DNA of 64,000 nucleotides from Rhodocyclaceae bacterium UBA2271 (GCA_002347405.1 DDXB01000053.1:62001-126000), one strand, 5' to 3'; positions 24,383 through 32,625 are shown, counted from the stretch's first letter. Numbers and translations: made by a program. Notes: generated from the letters alone by a model not told the origin.

Positions 24383-25231
24383 TTAGCCTTCGCTGTGCCG
24401 CAAGGAAAGGTCGATGGCGCGCACGTCCTTGGTCAGGGCACCGATGGAGATGCGGTCAACGCCGGTTTCGGCAATGGCGCGCACGGTCTCGGGCCGCACC
24501 CCCCCCGAGGCTTCGAGTTCGGCGCGCCCGGCGGTCAGGCCGACGGCCTGGTGCATGCGCACCAGATCCATGTTGTCGAGCAGGATCATGGTGGCACCGG
24601 CATCGAGGGCTTCGGCCAGTTGCTCCAGCGTCTCGACTTCCACCTGGATGAATACCTTGCCATTGGCCAGCGCGCTGGCCCGTGCCAATGCCGCGGTGAT
24701 GCTGCCGGCGGCGATGATGTGGTTTTCCTTGATCAGGATACCGTCATACAGGCCGAGGCGGTGGTTGGTGCCGCCGCCGCAACGCACGGCGTATTTCTGG
24801 GCCAGGCGCAGGCCGGGAATGGTTTTGCGGGTGTCGACAATTTTTGCCTGGGTGCCGGCGATTGCCTCGACATAAAGCCGGGTTTGCGTCGCGATGCCGG
24901 ACAGCAGTTGCAGGAAGTTGAGGGCGCTGCGCTCGGAGGTGAGCAGGGCGCGGGTGTCGGCGGCGATTTCGCAGACGATTTGTCCGGCCTGGATGAGTTC
25001 GCCATCCCGCACCAACCAGTGGATGCGGGCGCTGGGGTCAAGCTGTTGGATGCAGGCATCGAACCACACAGAACCGCACAGTACGGCGTTTTCGCGACTG
25101 GTGACAATGCCGACCGCCGGACGGTTGATGGGCGTCAGCATGGCGGTGAGATCGCCGCCGCCGATATCTTCAGCCAGCGCGGTCAGAACGTTGCGCTCGA
25201 CTTCGTTGGCAAGTGCCAGTGGAAATTCCAT
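24383..25231 (-). CDS. nadC: Nicotinate-nucleotide diphosphorylase (carboxylating)
   Basis: 282 residues. SERSALNFLQLLSGIAT, VDTRKTIPGLRLAQKYAVRCGGGTNHR and LYDGILIKENHI are the quinolinate phosphoribosyltransferase signatures, with substrate-binding Arg/Lys/His in RKTIPG, GGGTNHR and KENH. It converts quinolinate and PRPP to nicotinate mononucleotide in NAD synthesis. 849 bp, full length. No nadA or nadB in the window. Confidence 0.96.
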   Translation of the reverse strand: MEFPLALANEVERNVLTALAEDIGGGDLTAMLTPINRPAVGIVTSRENAVLCGSVWFDACIQQLDPSARIHWLVRDGELIQAGQIVCEIAADTRALLTSERSALNFLQLLSGIATQTRLYVEAIAGTQAKIVDTRKTIPGLRLAQKYAVRCGGGTNHRLGLYDGILIKENHIIAAGSITAALARASALANGKVFIQVEVETLEQLAEALDAGATMILLDNMDLVRMHQAVGLTAGRAELEASGGVRPETVRAIAETGVDRISIGALTKDVRAIDLSLRHSEG

Positions 25232-25394
25232 GTTATGTCTCCGCCGGACCGCCCCAAGGATGCATGCACCACCCAGTCACTGTTTCGGGTGATTTCAAGG
25301 GGGGCAGCGAGCCGGGTGTTCGAGCGTGGGGGGCCATATATGCCGATCAGTTTGGGAATGCCGTTGATTCTACACCCGGGTCGGGAGTGGGGAT

Positions 25395-26267
25395 TTAGCG
25401 CGCGGTTCGGCGCTGCAGGAGCGCGAGTGCGACACTGCTGCCGGCAATGATCGCCATGCCGGTCAGGGTGGTGGCATCCGGCCAGTGATCGAATACCAGC
25501 CAGCCGAGCAGGGTTGCCCAGATCAGCTGGACATAAAGCAGGGGCGACAAGGTGGACGCCGGTGCGAGGCGGAAGGCGGCAATCAGCATGTAGTGGCCGG
25601 TGCCGCCATAGATGCCTAGGGAAGCGATCATCAGGCCTTCGAGCAGGTTCGGCATCGGACCGCCCCAGTACAGCGGCGCGGCGACCGTCATGCTGACTGT
25701 GCCGATCAGCGCGGTGTAGAACAGCATGGTCAGCGTGTTTTCCGTGGGCGAGAGCATGCGCGTCTGGATCTGATAGATGCTGTAGCAGGTTGCGGCTGCC
25801 AGCACCAGGATGAGACCGGTCAGATTCAGGGTGCCGCCAGGTCGGGCGATCAGCAAGGCGCCGGCGAAGCCGCACAGGCTTGCGGCCCAGTGCAGCCGAC
25901 CGATCTTTTCATGGAGGAACGGCCCGGCCAGCAGGGTGACGACCAGCGGGGTGATGAACAGCAGGGCGGTGGTTTCCGCCAGTGGCAGGTGGCGAAAGGC
26001 GGCCATGCAAAAACCGGTCGTGCCGACCAGCATCAGGGCGCGCATGATCTGCAGTCTGGGTCGGTCTGTCGTTACCAGGCGCCAGCGCATGGTGGGTGCC
26101 AGCACCAGCATCATCAACAGGAAGTGCAGCGTATAGCGCGCCCAGACCAGCATCGGTACCGGGAAGGTCTGCGAGAGATGTTTGGCGGTGGCGTCGAGCA
26201 GCGCGAAGCACATCACGGCTGCCAGCATCAGCAGAATGCCGCGCAAAGGGTGATGCTCAACCGCCAA
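25395..26267 (-). CDS. DMT-superfamily transporter (EamA)
   Basis: 290 residues, ten helices in two EamA repeats (MLAAVMCFALLDATAKHLSQ; second repeat LVLAAATCYSIYQIQTRMLS). Inner-membrane exporter of unknown substrate. The start overlaps the nnrD stop by 11 bp, so it is read with nnrD. Confidence 0.88.
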   Translation of the reverse strand: MAVEHHPLRGILLMLAAVMCFALLDATAKHLSQTFPVPMLVWARYTLHFLLMMLVLAPTMRWRLVTTDRPRLQIMRALMLVGTTGFCMAAFRHLPLAETTALLFITPLVVTLLAGPFLHEKIGRLHWAASLCGFAGALLIARPGGTLNLTGLILVLAAATCYSIYQIQTRMLSPTENTLTMLFYTALIGTVSMTVAAPLYWGGPMPNLLEGLMIASLGIYGGTGHYMLIAAFRLAPASTLSPLLYVQLIWATLLGWLVFDHWPDATTLTGMAIIAGSSVALALLQRRTAR

Positions 26268-27729
26268 AAGGAGTGATCCAGTCGTTGAGGATTTGTCGAG
26301 CGGGATCGATGAGTTCGCCGGCGGTCAGGCCAATCGGCCCCTGTCCATCCGCCACGCAAACATCGGCGGCGGCGCCGTGAAGATGGACCGCGCCGAGCAG
26401 GGCTTCGAGGGGCGGCCAGCCCTGCGCCAGCATCGCGGCCAGCATGCCGGTCAGCACGTCGCCGCTGCCTGCGGTGGCCAGACCGGGGTTGCCGGTGGTA
26501 TTCATGAACCAGCGCGCATCCGGGGCGACGACGATCGTGCCGCAGCCCTTCAGGGCGACATGCACGCGCAAGCGCCGGGCCAGTTCGAGCGCGGCAGCCA
26601 GGCGATCCGCCTGCACCTCCTCTGTGGAGCAGGCGAGCAAGCGCGCCGCTTCGGCCGGATGTGGCGTGATGAAAGTCGGAGCTGGCCGGACGGTGGCCTT
26701 GCGCAGCAGCAACGGGCTTTGGGTGAGCAGATTGAGGCTGTCGGCGTCGAGCACCAGGGGCAGATTGTAGGAAAGCGCCTGACCGAGCAATTCGCCCGCT
26801 TGCAGTGATTGTCCCAGCCCCGGACCAATGGCGAGTACCGTGGCGGCGCTCATGGCTTCAGCGGGTGTGCGCAGCATCAGCTCCGGCTGGCCATGATCGA
26901 CCAGCGGATTTTCCAGCATGCCCAGATATACGCGCCCGGCTCCCATGCGCAAGGCCGCGCGACCGGCCAGCAGGACGGCGCCGGTCATGCCCGCCGCGCC
27001 GCCGATGATGGCGACGCCGCCATAACTGCCTTTATGGGTGTTGCGCAGGCGCGGCAGCAGGCAGTGCTGGAACTGGGCCGGCGTGACCTGTTCGCCATCC
27101 TTGATGTTGATGTCGAGGTCAAGGTCGCAGAGTGTGATTTGGCCGCAATGATCGGGGCCGTCTCCGGTGAGTAGGCCGGGTTTCAGGGCAATGAAGGTGG
27201 CGGTGCGGGTGGCGTTAATGATCGGACCGGTCGCCTGGCCCGTGGCGGCATTCAATCCGCTCGGCACGTCGAGTGCGAGAACCGGCCTGCCGCAGGCATT
27301 GATCCGCTCGATCCAGTCTGCATAGGCGCCGGTGATCGGCCGGGCCAGGCCGATGCCGAACAGGCCGTCGATGATGAGACCCGGTTCCGTGGCCGGATAA
27401 TTGCGCAGGCAGGTGCCGCCGGCAGCCAGCCAGGCAGTATGTGCCCGTCGTGCCGCTCCCGGCAACAGGGCCGGATCACCGGCAAACAGGACATGCGGCG
27501 TATGTTTGGCTTCCTTGAGCAGGCGGGCGACAACAAAAGCATCCCCGCCATTGTTGCCGGGTCCGGCAATGATCAATGTGGGGTGGGGGCCGGTCCCGGT
27601 TCCGGCGAGCATTTCCTGCGCCACCCGGGCGGCGCCGGAGCCGGCGCGTTCCATGAGCGGTGGGTTGGCCGAAGCATTGTCTGCCTCGATGGCACGCAGC
27701 GCCGCATCTTGCAGAATGGGTAGGCTCAT
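26257..27729 (-). CDS. nnrD: Bifunctional NAD(P)HX epimerase/dehydratase
   Basis: 490 residues from ATG at 27729 (MSLPILQDAALRAIEADNAS). The N-terminal epimerase half (to about 215) has IAGPGNNGGDAFVVARLL and DGLFGIGLARP; the C-terminal ADP-dependent dehydratase half has GSYGGVAIIGGAAGMTGA, AIGPGLGQS and NTTGNPGLATAGSGDVLTGM. It repairs hydrated NADH and NADPH. Usual fusion, usual length. Divergent from the M20 gene with a 59-bp gap. Confidence 0.95.
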   Translation of the reverse strand: MSLPILQDAALRAIEADNASANPPLMERAGSGAARVAQEMLAGTGTGPHPTLIIAGPGNNGGDAFVVARLLKEAKHTPHVLFAGDPALLPGAARRAHTAWLAAGGTCLRNYPATEPGLIIDGLFGIGLARPITGAYADWIERINACGRPVLALDVPSGLNAATGQATGPIINATRTATFIALKPGLLTGDGPDHCGQITLCDLDLDINIKDGEQVTPAQFQHCLLPRLRNTHKGSYGGVAIIGGAAGMTGAVLLAGRAALRMGAGRVYLGMLENPLVDHGQPELMLRTPAEAMSAATVLAIGPGLGQSLQAGELLGQALSYNLPLVLDADSLNLLTQSPLLLRKATVRPAPTFITPHPAEAARLLACSTEEVQADRLAAALELARRLRVHVALKGCGTIVVAPDARWFMNTTGNPGLATAGSGDVLTGMLAAMLAQGWPPLEALLGAVHLHGAAADVCVADGQGPIGLTAGELIDPARQILNDWITPFGG

Positions 27730-27788
27730 GTTGGCAATTGTAGTCCTCCGCGATGTTACAGTGGGGCAATAATGCGGAGGGAACATTC

Positions 27789-28967
27789 ATGGATTTGAAC
27801 GGAATTCTGCCCGAACTTGTCGCGCGCATCGCCAGCGTGCGCCGCGATCTGCACGCCAACCCCGAACTGGCTTTTGCCGAAACGCGCACGGCCGGGGTGG
27901 TGGCAAAACATCTGAAGAAGCTGGGTCTCGAAGTTCATGAGGGGCTTGCCGGCACCGGCGTCGTGGCGCGCCTCAAGCTCGGCGACAGTCTGCGCGCCAT
28001 CGGCCTGCGCGCCGACATGGACGCCTTGCCGTTGCCCGAGCTGAATACCTTTCCCCATCGCTCACGTCATCCGGACCGCATGCACGCCTGCGGCCACGAC
28101 GGCCATACAGCGATGTTGTTGGGCGCGGCCGAGGCATTGCAGCTACTGAGCGCGAGCAACAACTTCGATGGCACGGTTTACTTCATTTTCCAGCCCGCCG
28201 AAGAGCACGAAGGCGGTGGCCGCGTCATGGTGGAAGAGGGGCTGTTCGAGCGTTTCCCGATGCAGATGGTGTTCGGCCTGCATAACTGGCCCGGGCTGGC
28301 GGCGGGCAGCATGGCCGTGATGGATGGCCCGGTGATGGCGGGCGCCGACCGCTTCGAGATCAACATCACCGCACGCGGCACCCATGCCGCCATGCCGCAC
28401 CTGGGAACGGACGCCATCCTGGCCGGCGCCTCCCTGGTGCAGGCCGTGCAGTCCCTGGTCAGCCGCGCCACCGATCCGCAGGAAGCGGCAGTCGTCAGCG
28501 TGACGCGCTTCCATGCCGGCCATGCCGACAACATCCTGCCCGAGCAGGCCGTGCTGGGCGGCACGGTGCGCACCTTTCGGCCCGGCTTGCAGGATGCGCT
28601 GGAAGAAGGGCTCGGCCGCATCTGCACCGGCATCGAAACCACGCACCGGGTGCGGGCCGAACTGCACTTCGCGCGTGGCTACCCGCCCACCATCAATGCC
28701 GCAGAGCCCACCGCCGTCTGTCGCCAGGTGGCGCGGCAGATCGTTGGCGACGAGCACGTCTTTTCAAACATGAAGCCGAGCATGGGCGCAGAAGACTTCG
28801 CCTATCTGGCCAATGCGGTGCCGGGTTGCTATGTCTGGCTGGGTAACGGCAGCGGCGAAGGCGGCTGCCTGCTGCACAGCCCCCATTACGACTTCAACGA
28901 CGAGATTATCGCCACCGGGATTCGCTACTGGGTGCGGCTGGTGGAGACCACACTGGCACGACAGTAG
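27789..28967 (+). CDS. M20-family amidohydrolase (hippurate hydrolase/IAA-amino acid type)
   Basis: 392 residues from ATG at 27789 with GGAGGG upstream. Metal ligands are seen in MHACGHDGHTAMLLG, PAEEHEGGGRVMVEEG and the C-terminal GAEDFAYL; the dimerisation domain has ARGTHAAMPHLGTDAI. It cleaves N-acyl amino acids with two Zn or Mn ions. It is the last host gene; the phage junction begins 22 bp after its stop. Confidence 0.93.
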   Translation: MDLNGILPELVARIASVRRDLHANPELAFAETRTAGVVAKHLKKLGLEVHEGLAGTGVVARLKLGDSLRAIGLRADMDALPLPELNTFPHRSRHPDRMHACGHDGHTAMLLGAAEALQLLSASNNFDGTVYFIFQPAEEHEGGGRVMVEEGLFERFPMQMVFGLHNWPGLAAGSMAVMDGPVMAGADRFEINITARGTHAAMPHLGTDAILAGASLVQAVQSLVSRATDPQEAAVVSVTRFHAGHADNILPEQAVLGGTVRTFRPGLQDALEEGLGRICTGIETTHRVRAELHFARGYPPTINAAEPTAVCRQVARQIVGDEHVFSNMKPSMGAEDFAYLANAVPGCYVWLGNGSGEGGCLLHSPHYDFNDEIIATGIRYWVRLVETTLARQ

Positions 28968-28988
28968 TCGTCAACAACTGGAATATTT

Positions 28989-29036
28989 TGGAGGCGCGAC
29001 CCGGAATCGAACCGAGGTACACGGCTTTGCAGGCCG
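28989..29036 (-). mobile_element. Prophage left attachment site: 3' half of tRNA-Cys
   Basis: On the minus strand this reads a complete anticodon arm (ACGGC-CTGCAAA-GCCGT, anticodon GCA), variable loop, T-arm (GGTTCGATTCC) and acceptor 3' strand ending GCGCCTCCA. The D-arm and 5' acceptor strand are absent: the sequence to the right is not tRNA. This is the duplicated 3' part left when an element integrates into a tRNA gene. The intact tRNA-Cys is expected at the other prophage end, beyond 64,000. Confidence 0.85.
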
Positions 29037-29048
29037 TTCGGTTTTGGT

Positions 29049-29357
29049 CTATGTCTGGCTTTGCGCCGTCTCGCCACCGATGGCGGACAGATCGGGCAGG
29101 GCGCGCTTGCGATAGCGGCTGGTCTGGCTGGCCTCCGTGCGCTGGCGGCGCTTCGTCCCGCTCGCTGCCACTTCGATGCGCTCGGCTGTCTGCTCGCGGA
29201 TGCGTTGGCGCAGATATTCGGCCAGATCGTCCTCGATCATAACCCACGCGCGCCCGATCTTGGCGGCCGGAATAGTGCCGTCCTCGATCAGCGCCCGTAC
29301 GGTGGTTGGGTCGGTAGCCAGTAGTTCGGCGGCGGTGTCCAGGGTGTGGGTTTTCAT
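29049..29357 (-). CDS. Excisionase-like helix-turn-helix protein
   Basis: 102 residues. LDTAAELLATDPTTVRALIE, then DGTIPAAKIGRAWVMIEDDLAEYL, is the HTH_17/Xis fold (residues 5-48); the rest is basic. It is coupled to the integrase (ATGA overlap) and lies between it and the tRNA junction, the usual xis location. It may direct excision or control the integrase. Confidence 0.8.
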   Translation of the reverse strand: MKTHTLDTAAELLATDPTTVRALIEDGTIPAAKIGRAWVMIEDDLAEYLRQRIREQTAERIEVAASGTKRRQRTEASQTSRYRKRALPDLSAIGGETAQSQT

Positions 29358-30382
29358 AGTGTGATCCGATCAAGCGGGCTGGTCACGCCGTGCCCGCCGC
29401 GGTTGAGTACGTGGGTGTAAATCATCGTGGTGCTGACGTCTGAATGCCCTAGCAGCTCCTGCACGGTGCGGATGTCGTGGCCAGCTTCGAGCAGGTGTGT
29501 GGCGAAGGAATGACGCAGGGTATGCGGATGCACCAGCTTGTGGATTCTGGCGGCGCCGGCGGCGGACTTCACGGCGCGCTGGATGTTGCGCTCGCCCCAG
29601 TGATGCCGGCGGTATGCGCCGGTGCGCGGGTCGGTGCTGTAGCTTGGCGCGGCGAAGATGTATTGCCAGGCCCACTCCATGGCGGCCTTCGGGTATTTGC
29701 GATCGATGGCGTCGGGCAGCTCGACATCGGCATGCCCGGTGGCGAGGTCGACGTCGTGAATGCGGCGGCGTTCGATGATGTGTGCTTCCAGCGCCGGCAC
29801 CAGTGCGTTGGGCAGCATGGTGACGCGATCCTTGCCGCCCTTGCCTTCGCGGATGGTTATCTGGCGTCTGGCAAAGTCCATATCCTTGACGCGTAGCCGC
29901 AAGCATTCCTTGATGCGCATGCCGGTGCCGTAGAGAAGCTGGATGATCAGACCATTGGTGTCGTCGGGCAGCTTGCGCAGCAGGGCTTGCGTCTCGGCGA
30001 TTGTGAGTACGGATGGCAGGCGCTTCGAGACTTTTGCGCGGGTGATGCCGTCGAGCCAGGGCAGGGTGATGCCGAGTACGTTGCGGTAGAGGAACAGCAG
30101 CGCGTGCATGGCCTGGTTCTGCGTGCTGGCACTGACGTTGCGCCCGGTGGCTAGATCGGAAAGAAAGGCCTCAACTTCGGCGACGCCCATGTCCTTCGGG
30201 TGACGCTTGCCGTGGAAGTAAATGAAGCGCTTGGCCCACTGGATGTAGTTTCGCTCGGTGGCCAGCGAATAGTGCAGCACACGGATGGCCGCGCGCATGC
30301 GGTCGAGCAGCTTCGGCTGCTGTTGTGCCGTGTCGGGTAACGCCGGCGCGCTTGTCGCGTTTGGTTTTTCAAGTGTGAGCAT
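29354..30382 (-). CDS. intI: Integron-integrase-family (IntI) tyrosine recombinase
   Basis: 342 residues. The catalytic set is complete: Arg156 (GTGMRIKECLRLR), Lys in GKGGKDRVTML, His287 and Arg290 (HPHTLRHSFATHL), His313 and Tyr322 (LGHSDVSTTMIYTHV). The IntI-specific insertion absent from XerC/D and phage integrases is present at about 215-245 (LPDAIDRKYPKAAMEWAWQY). N-terminal SAM-like domain includes HPKDMGVAEVEAFLSDLA. IntI enzymes insert cassettes at attI by folding single-stranded attC. Here the gene also sits beside the tRNA junction and an excisionase-like gene, where the phage integrase should be. Confidence 0.93.
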   Translation of the reverse strand: MLTLEKPNATSAPALPDTAQQQPKLLDRMRAAIRVLHYSLATERNYIQWAKRFIYFHGKRHPKDMGVAEVEAFLSDLATGRNVSASTQNQAMHALLFLYRNVLGITLPWLDGITRAKVSKRLPSVLTIAETQALLRKLPDDTNGLIIQLLYGTGMRIKECLRLRVKDMDFARRQITIREGKGGKDRVTMLPNALVPALEAHIIERRRIHDVDLATGHADVELPDAIDRKYPKAAMEWAWQYIFAAPSYSTDPRTGAYRRHHWGERNIQRAVKSAAGAARIHKLVHPHTLRHSFATHLLEAGHDIRTVQELLGHSDVSTTMIYTHVLNRGGHGVTSPLDRITL

Positions 30383-30449
30383 TGGTGCGGCCCTCTGTGG
30401 TTTTGTGCTGCGTTAACCGTCTGTGGGTGTCGGAGAATTTAAGTTCGGC
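30383..30449. other. Candidate attI site and leader of intI
   Basis: This short stretch lies between the integrase start and the first cassette. GTTCGGC at 30443-30449 fits the R-box consensus (GTTRRRY-like) where IntI would cut and join the first cassette; GTTAACC at 30413-30419 may be a second box. No attI consensus beyond this exists to test against, so the call is tentative. Confidence 0.45.
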
Positions 30450-30453
30450 GTCA

Positions 30454-30699
30454 TCAGTGCGCCCGTGGCTCCGTGAACCGCTCGTGCGGAACGTCGGGTT
30501 CCATGCCGCGCAGTTGCGCTTCGATGAAGCCCCTCGCGTATTCCGTTCCGAAGGTGCCCCACAGGGCGCCCCAGAAGGCAATCAGCACGCCGGTCATGTG
30601 CGCCTCCATTGAGAGTTGGTCGCCCCTGGGCATCTGCTGGAGCATCTGCATTCCGTACTGCACGCCCGCGTCCATCACGGTCTTTTCCTTTTCGTCCAT
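30454..30699 (-). CDS. Cassette-encoded hypothetical protein 1
   Basis: 81 residues, start ATG after AAGGGTAGAG. The middle (MTGVLIAFWGALWGTFGTEY) is hydrophobic and Gly-rich, perhaps one membrane helix; the ends are charged. I do not recognise a family. It is the gene nearest the integrase and is read towards it. Its attC (30738-30794) lies upstream of the start, i.e. the gene is inverted relative to the site. Confidence 0.65.
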   Translation of the reverse strand: MDEKEKTVMDAGVQYGMQMLQQMPRGDQLSMEAHMTGVLIAFWGALWGTFGTEYARGFIEAQLRGMEPDVPHERFTEPRAH

Positions 30700-30713
30700 C
30701 TCTCTACCCTTTC

Positions 30714-30731
30714 AAAAGTCGGCGCTGGTGA
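30714..30731 (+). repeat. Core repeat copy beside attC1
   Basis: AAAAGTCGGCGCTGGTGAC, a core copy of the dispersed element, ends 7 bp from the R'' box of attC1. Similar copies flank attC3 (about 32025-32042, reverse) and attC4 (about 32529-32548), and one lies at the start of cassette 2 (about 30812-30828, reverse). Confidence 0.7.
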
Positions 30732-30737
30732 CACGCC

Positions 30738-30794
30738 GCCGAACTAATCATTCCAGCGGACGGCTTCGCCGCTCGCTGAATTCAGACGTTAGGC
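30738..30794 (+). other. attC1 (57 bp)
   Basis: R'' box GCCGAAC at 30738 and R' box GTTAGGC at 30788 enclose a stem-loop: ATTC.CAGCG.GGC pairs with GCC.CGCTG.AAT. The R' box shows the G|TT cleavage triplet. Confidence 0.8.
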
Positions 30795-31138
30795 GCTAGA
30801 CCCGCCGTCGTGTCAGCGCCGACTTTTCCATCCTCACGGCAAAATTCCCGCCACTGCTCCAGCGCCTCATGTGCCGAGTCCCACCACTTGCTCACCGCTG
30901 CCGTGTCGTTGCTGCTCAACAGCAGGCATTCCAGTTCGAGCGCCAGGCGGTGCGCAACCGGAAAAACATCGCGCATTCCTTCGCTCAGGTAATCGACCGT
31001 CTCGCGCAGTTCGCCGTTTTCCCTGTCAATCTCTCGCAGCTTGCCGGCCGCTTGCCGCATCGCTTCGGCCTTAACTGGTGTCGCCGCCTTGAAAGCCTCG
31101 CGCTCCAAGTAGCCAGCGTATCGTTGTGCCATGCTCAT
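30782..31138 (-). CDS. Cassette-encoded hypothetical protein 2
   Basis: 118 residues from ATG at 31138, with GGAGG seven bases upstream. Mostly helical and charged (REAFKAATPVKAEAMRQAAG, LREIDRENGELRETVDYLSE), with KVGADTT near the end encoded by a core-repeat copy. The stop lies within attC1. Family unknown; DUF-like phage or cassette protein. Confidence 0.72.
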   Translation of the reverse strand: MSMAQRYAGYLEREAFKAATPVKAEAMRQAAGKLREIDRENGELRETVDYLSEGMRDVFPVAHRLALELECLLLSSNDTAAVSKWWDSAHEALEQWREFCREDGKVGADTTAGLAPNV

Positions 31139-31152
31139 CTTCAATCCTCCGC

Positions 31153-31215
31153 GCCTAACCCGGCGCTCAAGCGGGACCGTCCGCAAGCGGCCGGCCCCTT
31201 AGCTCTGCGTTAGGG
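31153..31215 (+). other. attC2 (63 bp)
   Basis: R'' GCCTAAC at 31153, R' GTTAGGG at 31209. Left arm CTCAAGCGGGACCG pairs with right arm CGGCCCCTTAG; the left arm has two extra bases (C and A), the same bulges as in the top strand of the Vibrio cholerae VCR (CTCAAGAGGGACTG/CAGCCCCTTAG). That fixes the site's polarity as rightwards. Confidence 0.92.
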
Positions 31216-32000
31216 ATCAGCCTTATCCGCAGGCCGTCGATGGTGAATTCCTGAACCCCGCGAGTGTGTTTCTTCACGGCGAACTCATTGCCGCGTGTCG
31301 AGTGGCGAAGATGCCGCGCAACCCAATGCACGATGGCTTTGCGTCGCGCCCCGGTCATCGGGCCGTCGCGGTCTGCGAAAACATCCTTGTAGTCGTCCAG
31401 CGGTACAGGGAACTTGATTTCCATCGCATCCTTTACCGCTGCAAGCATCGTGTTCGCCCGGTGCGCGTCCTCTATTACCGATGCGCACAAAATCAGATTC
31501 CCGCCTTCCAGTGATGGCGTGCAAATAACATGGCCTCCGGCTTTTGCTAGTAATGGCACCCCTGTTTTGTCGAGTGGCACCGCGCGCTTGATGTATTCAC
31601 CGTGTCCGCTTTGAGTCACAAAACGCATGTGCGCCTCGTACCAATGGGAGGCTTTACCAAGGCAGCAAACACCCTTTGGTGCTGCCCGCAATCTGCGGAA
31701 GCCGTACCACTTCAGCACTCCATCATTGAGCATGAGAACCTCTGCGCAATCGCCAAGCACGTCAGCCGGGTGCTCCATCAGGTACTCACTTCCTAGCGCG
31801 TAAATCCGCCCATCGTCTGACGCATCAAGCGTGTAGGAAGATTCTGGCTGCATGTCTCCGACCTTCAGCAATATCCCCTGGTCTCGAATATCGAGAAGTT
31901 GCCCTGATTGCCGGAGAGTCTTTGCTACGTCTGATTGTTCATGGCTGGCATCAAGCGCCATCAGAATCATCGTTTCCAGTTTGTCGGTTACTTCTTCCAC
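31167..32000 (-). CDS. Cassette-encoded hypothetical protein 3
   Basis: 277 residues from GTG at 32000 with AAGGAG five bases upstream. Mixed alpha/beta sequence with no motif I can name; includes SLEGGNLILCASVIEDAHRA and DGPMTGARRKAIVHWVARHL. The last residues (PNAELRGRPLADGPA) are encoded by attC2, so the gene runs through the cassette boundary. The largest gene in the array. Confidence 0.75.
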   Translation of the reverse strand: MEEVTDKLETMILMALDASHEQSDVAKTLRQSGQLLDIRDQGILLKVGDMQPESSYTLDASDDGRIYALGSEYLMEHPADVLGDCAEVLMLNDGVLKWYGFRRLRAAPKGVCCLGKASHWYEAHMRFVTQSGHGEYIKRAVPLDKTGVPLLAKAGGHVICTPSLEGGNLILCASVIEDAHRANTMLAAVKDAMEIKFPVPLDDYKDVFADRDGPMTGARRKAIVHWVARHLRHSTRGNEFAVKKHTRGVQEFTIDGLRIRLIPNAELRGRPLADGPA

Positions 32001-32047
32001 TTTGTCTCCTTTTCTGCGCCGTCATACCAGCGCCGACTTTTCAAAAC

Positions 32048-32113
32048 CCCTAACCCGTCGCTCCAGCGGGACCGGGCGAAGAGCCGCCCGGCCCCTGAGC
32101 TAGTGCGTTCGGC
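32048..32113 (+). other. attC3 (66 bp)
   Basis: R'' CCCTAAC at 32048, R' GTTCGGC at 32107. Left arm GCTCCAGCGGGACCGGGCG pairs with CGCCCGGCCCCTGAGC, again with extra C and A in the left arm. Same polarity as attC2. Confidence 0.9.
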
Positions 32114-32114
32114 G

Positions 32115-32516
32115 TCACTTCGCGGCCTGCTCAAGCTGGGCGGTTTGCTTTGCCGTCAGCTTTACGCCGGCTTCTTTTGCGTAGTACAGAACCGATTCGG
32201 CCGCACTCTTCCTGACTTCACGGTCGTGCCTAGCCTTCGCATCCGCCTTGTGTTCGGCTACCGCCTTCGGCGACAGCACGCCGAGCTTGATGCAGGCGTC
32301 GAGCACGCGGCATAGGCGCAGGCCTTCGCGTCCGTGAGTTACCGGATAGCTAAGGTGAGACTGGACGGCATTGCTGTAGATCGTGCCATCTTCTCCGAGG
32401 GCAACGATGATGGTGTCGATTCGCGCTACCTTGACGGCTTTGAGTGCTTTGCCGCCGGGAAGTGGCTCAAGCCTCAGTTCGTTAATGCTGTCCAGTTTCG
32501 AGTTCAGTCTGCTCAT
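32115..32516 (-). CDS. Cassette-encoded hypothetical protein 4
   Basis: 133 residues from ATG at 32516 after AAGGAAAAGAC. N-terminal half looks like small beta-strands (VARIDTIIVALGEDGTIYSN); C-terminal half is Lys/Ala-rich and helical (AVAEHKADAKARHDREVRKS). The stop TGA at 32115 falls just past the attC3 R' box. Not recognised. Confidence 0.72.
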   Translation of the reverse strand: MSRLNSKLDSINELRLEPLPGGKALKAVKVARIDTIIVALGEDGTIYSNAVQSHLSYPVTHGREGLRLCRVLDACIKLGVLSPKAVAEHKADAKARHDREVRKSAAESVLYYAKEAGVKLTAKQTAQLEQAAK

Positions 32517-32558
32517 GTCTTTTCCTTCAAAAAGTCGGTGGTGGCGGGACGGCGTGCC

Positions 32559-32625
32559 GCAGAACACGGCGGTCGTGTGGGACCTGCGCGAAAAGCCGCG
32601 CAGGCCCCACACCTAAGCGTTCTGC
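32559..32625 (+). other. attC4 (67 bp)
   Basis: R'' GCAGAAC at 32559, R' GTTCTGC at 32619 (perfect complements). Arms CGTGTGGGACCTGCGCG and CGCGCAGGCCCCACAC pair almost fully. Confidence 0.88.

Noticed and set aside
24233..25450. Plus-strand frame of 405 codons
   Set aside because: Antisense to nadC and crossing tRNA-Ser.
28989..29060. Intact tRNA-Cys gene
   Set aside because: Only the anticodon arm to CCA is present; no D-arm or 5' acceptor strand follows.
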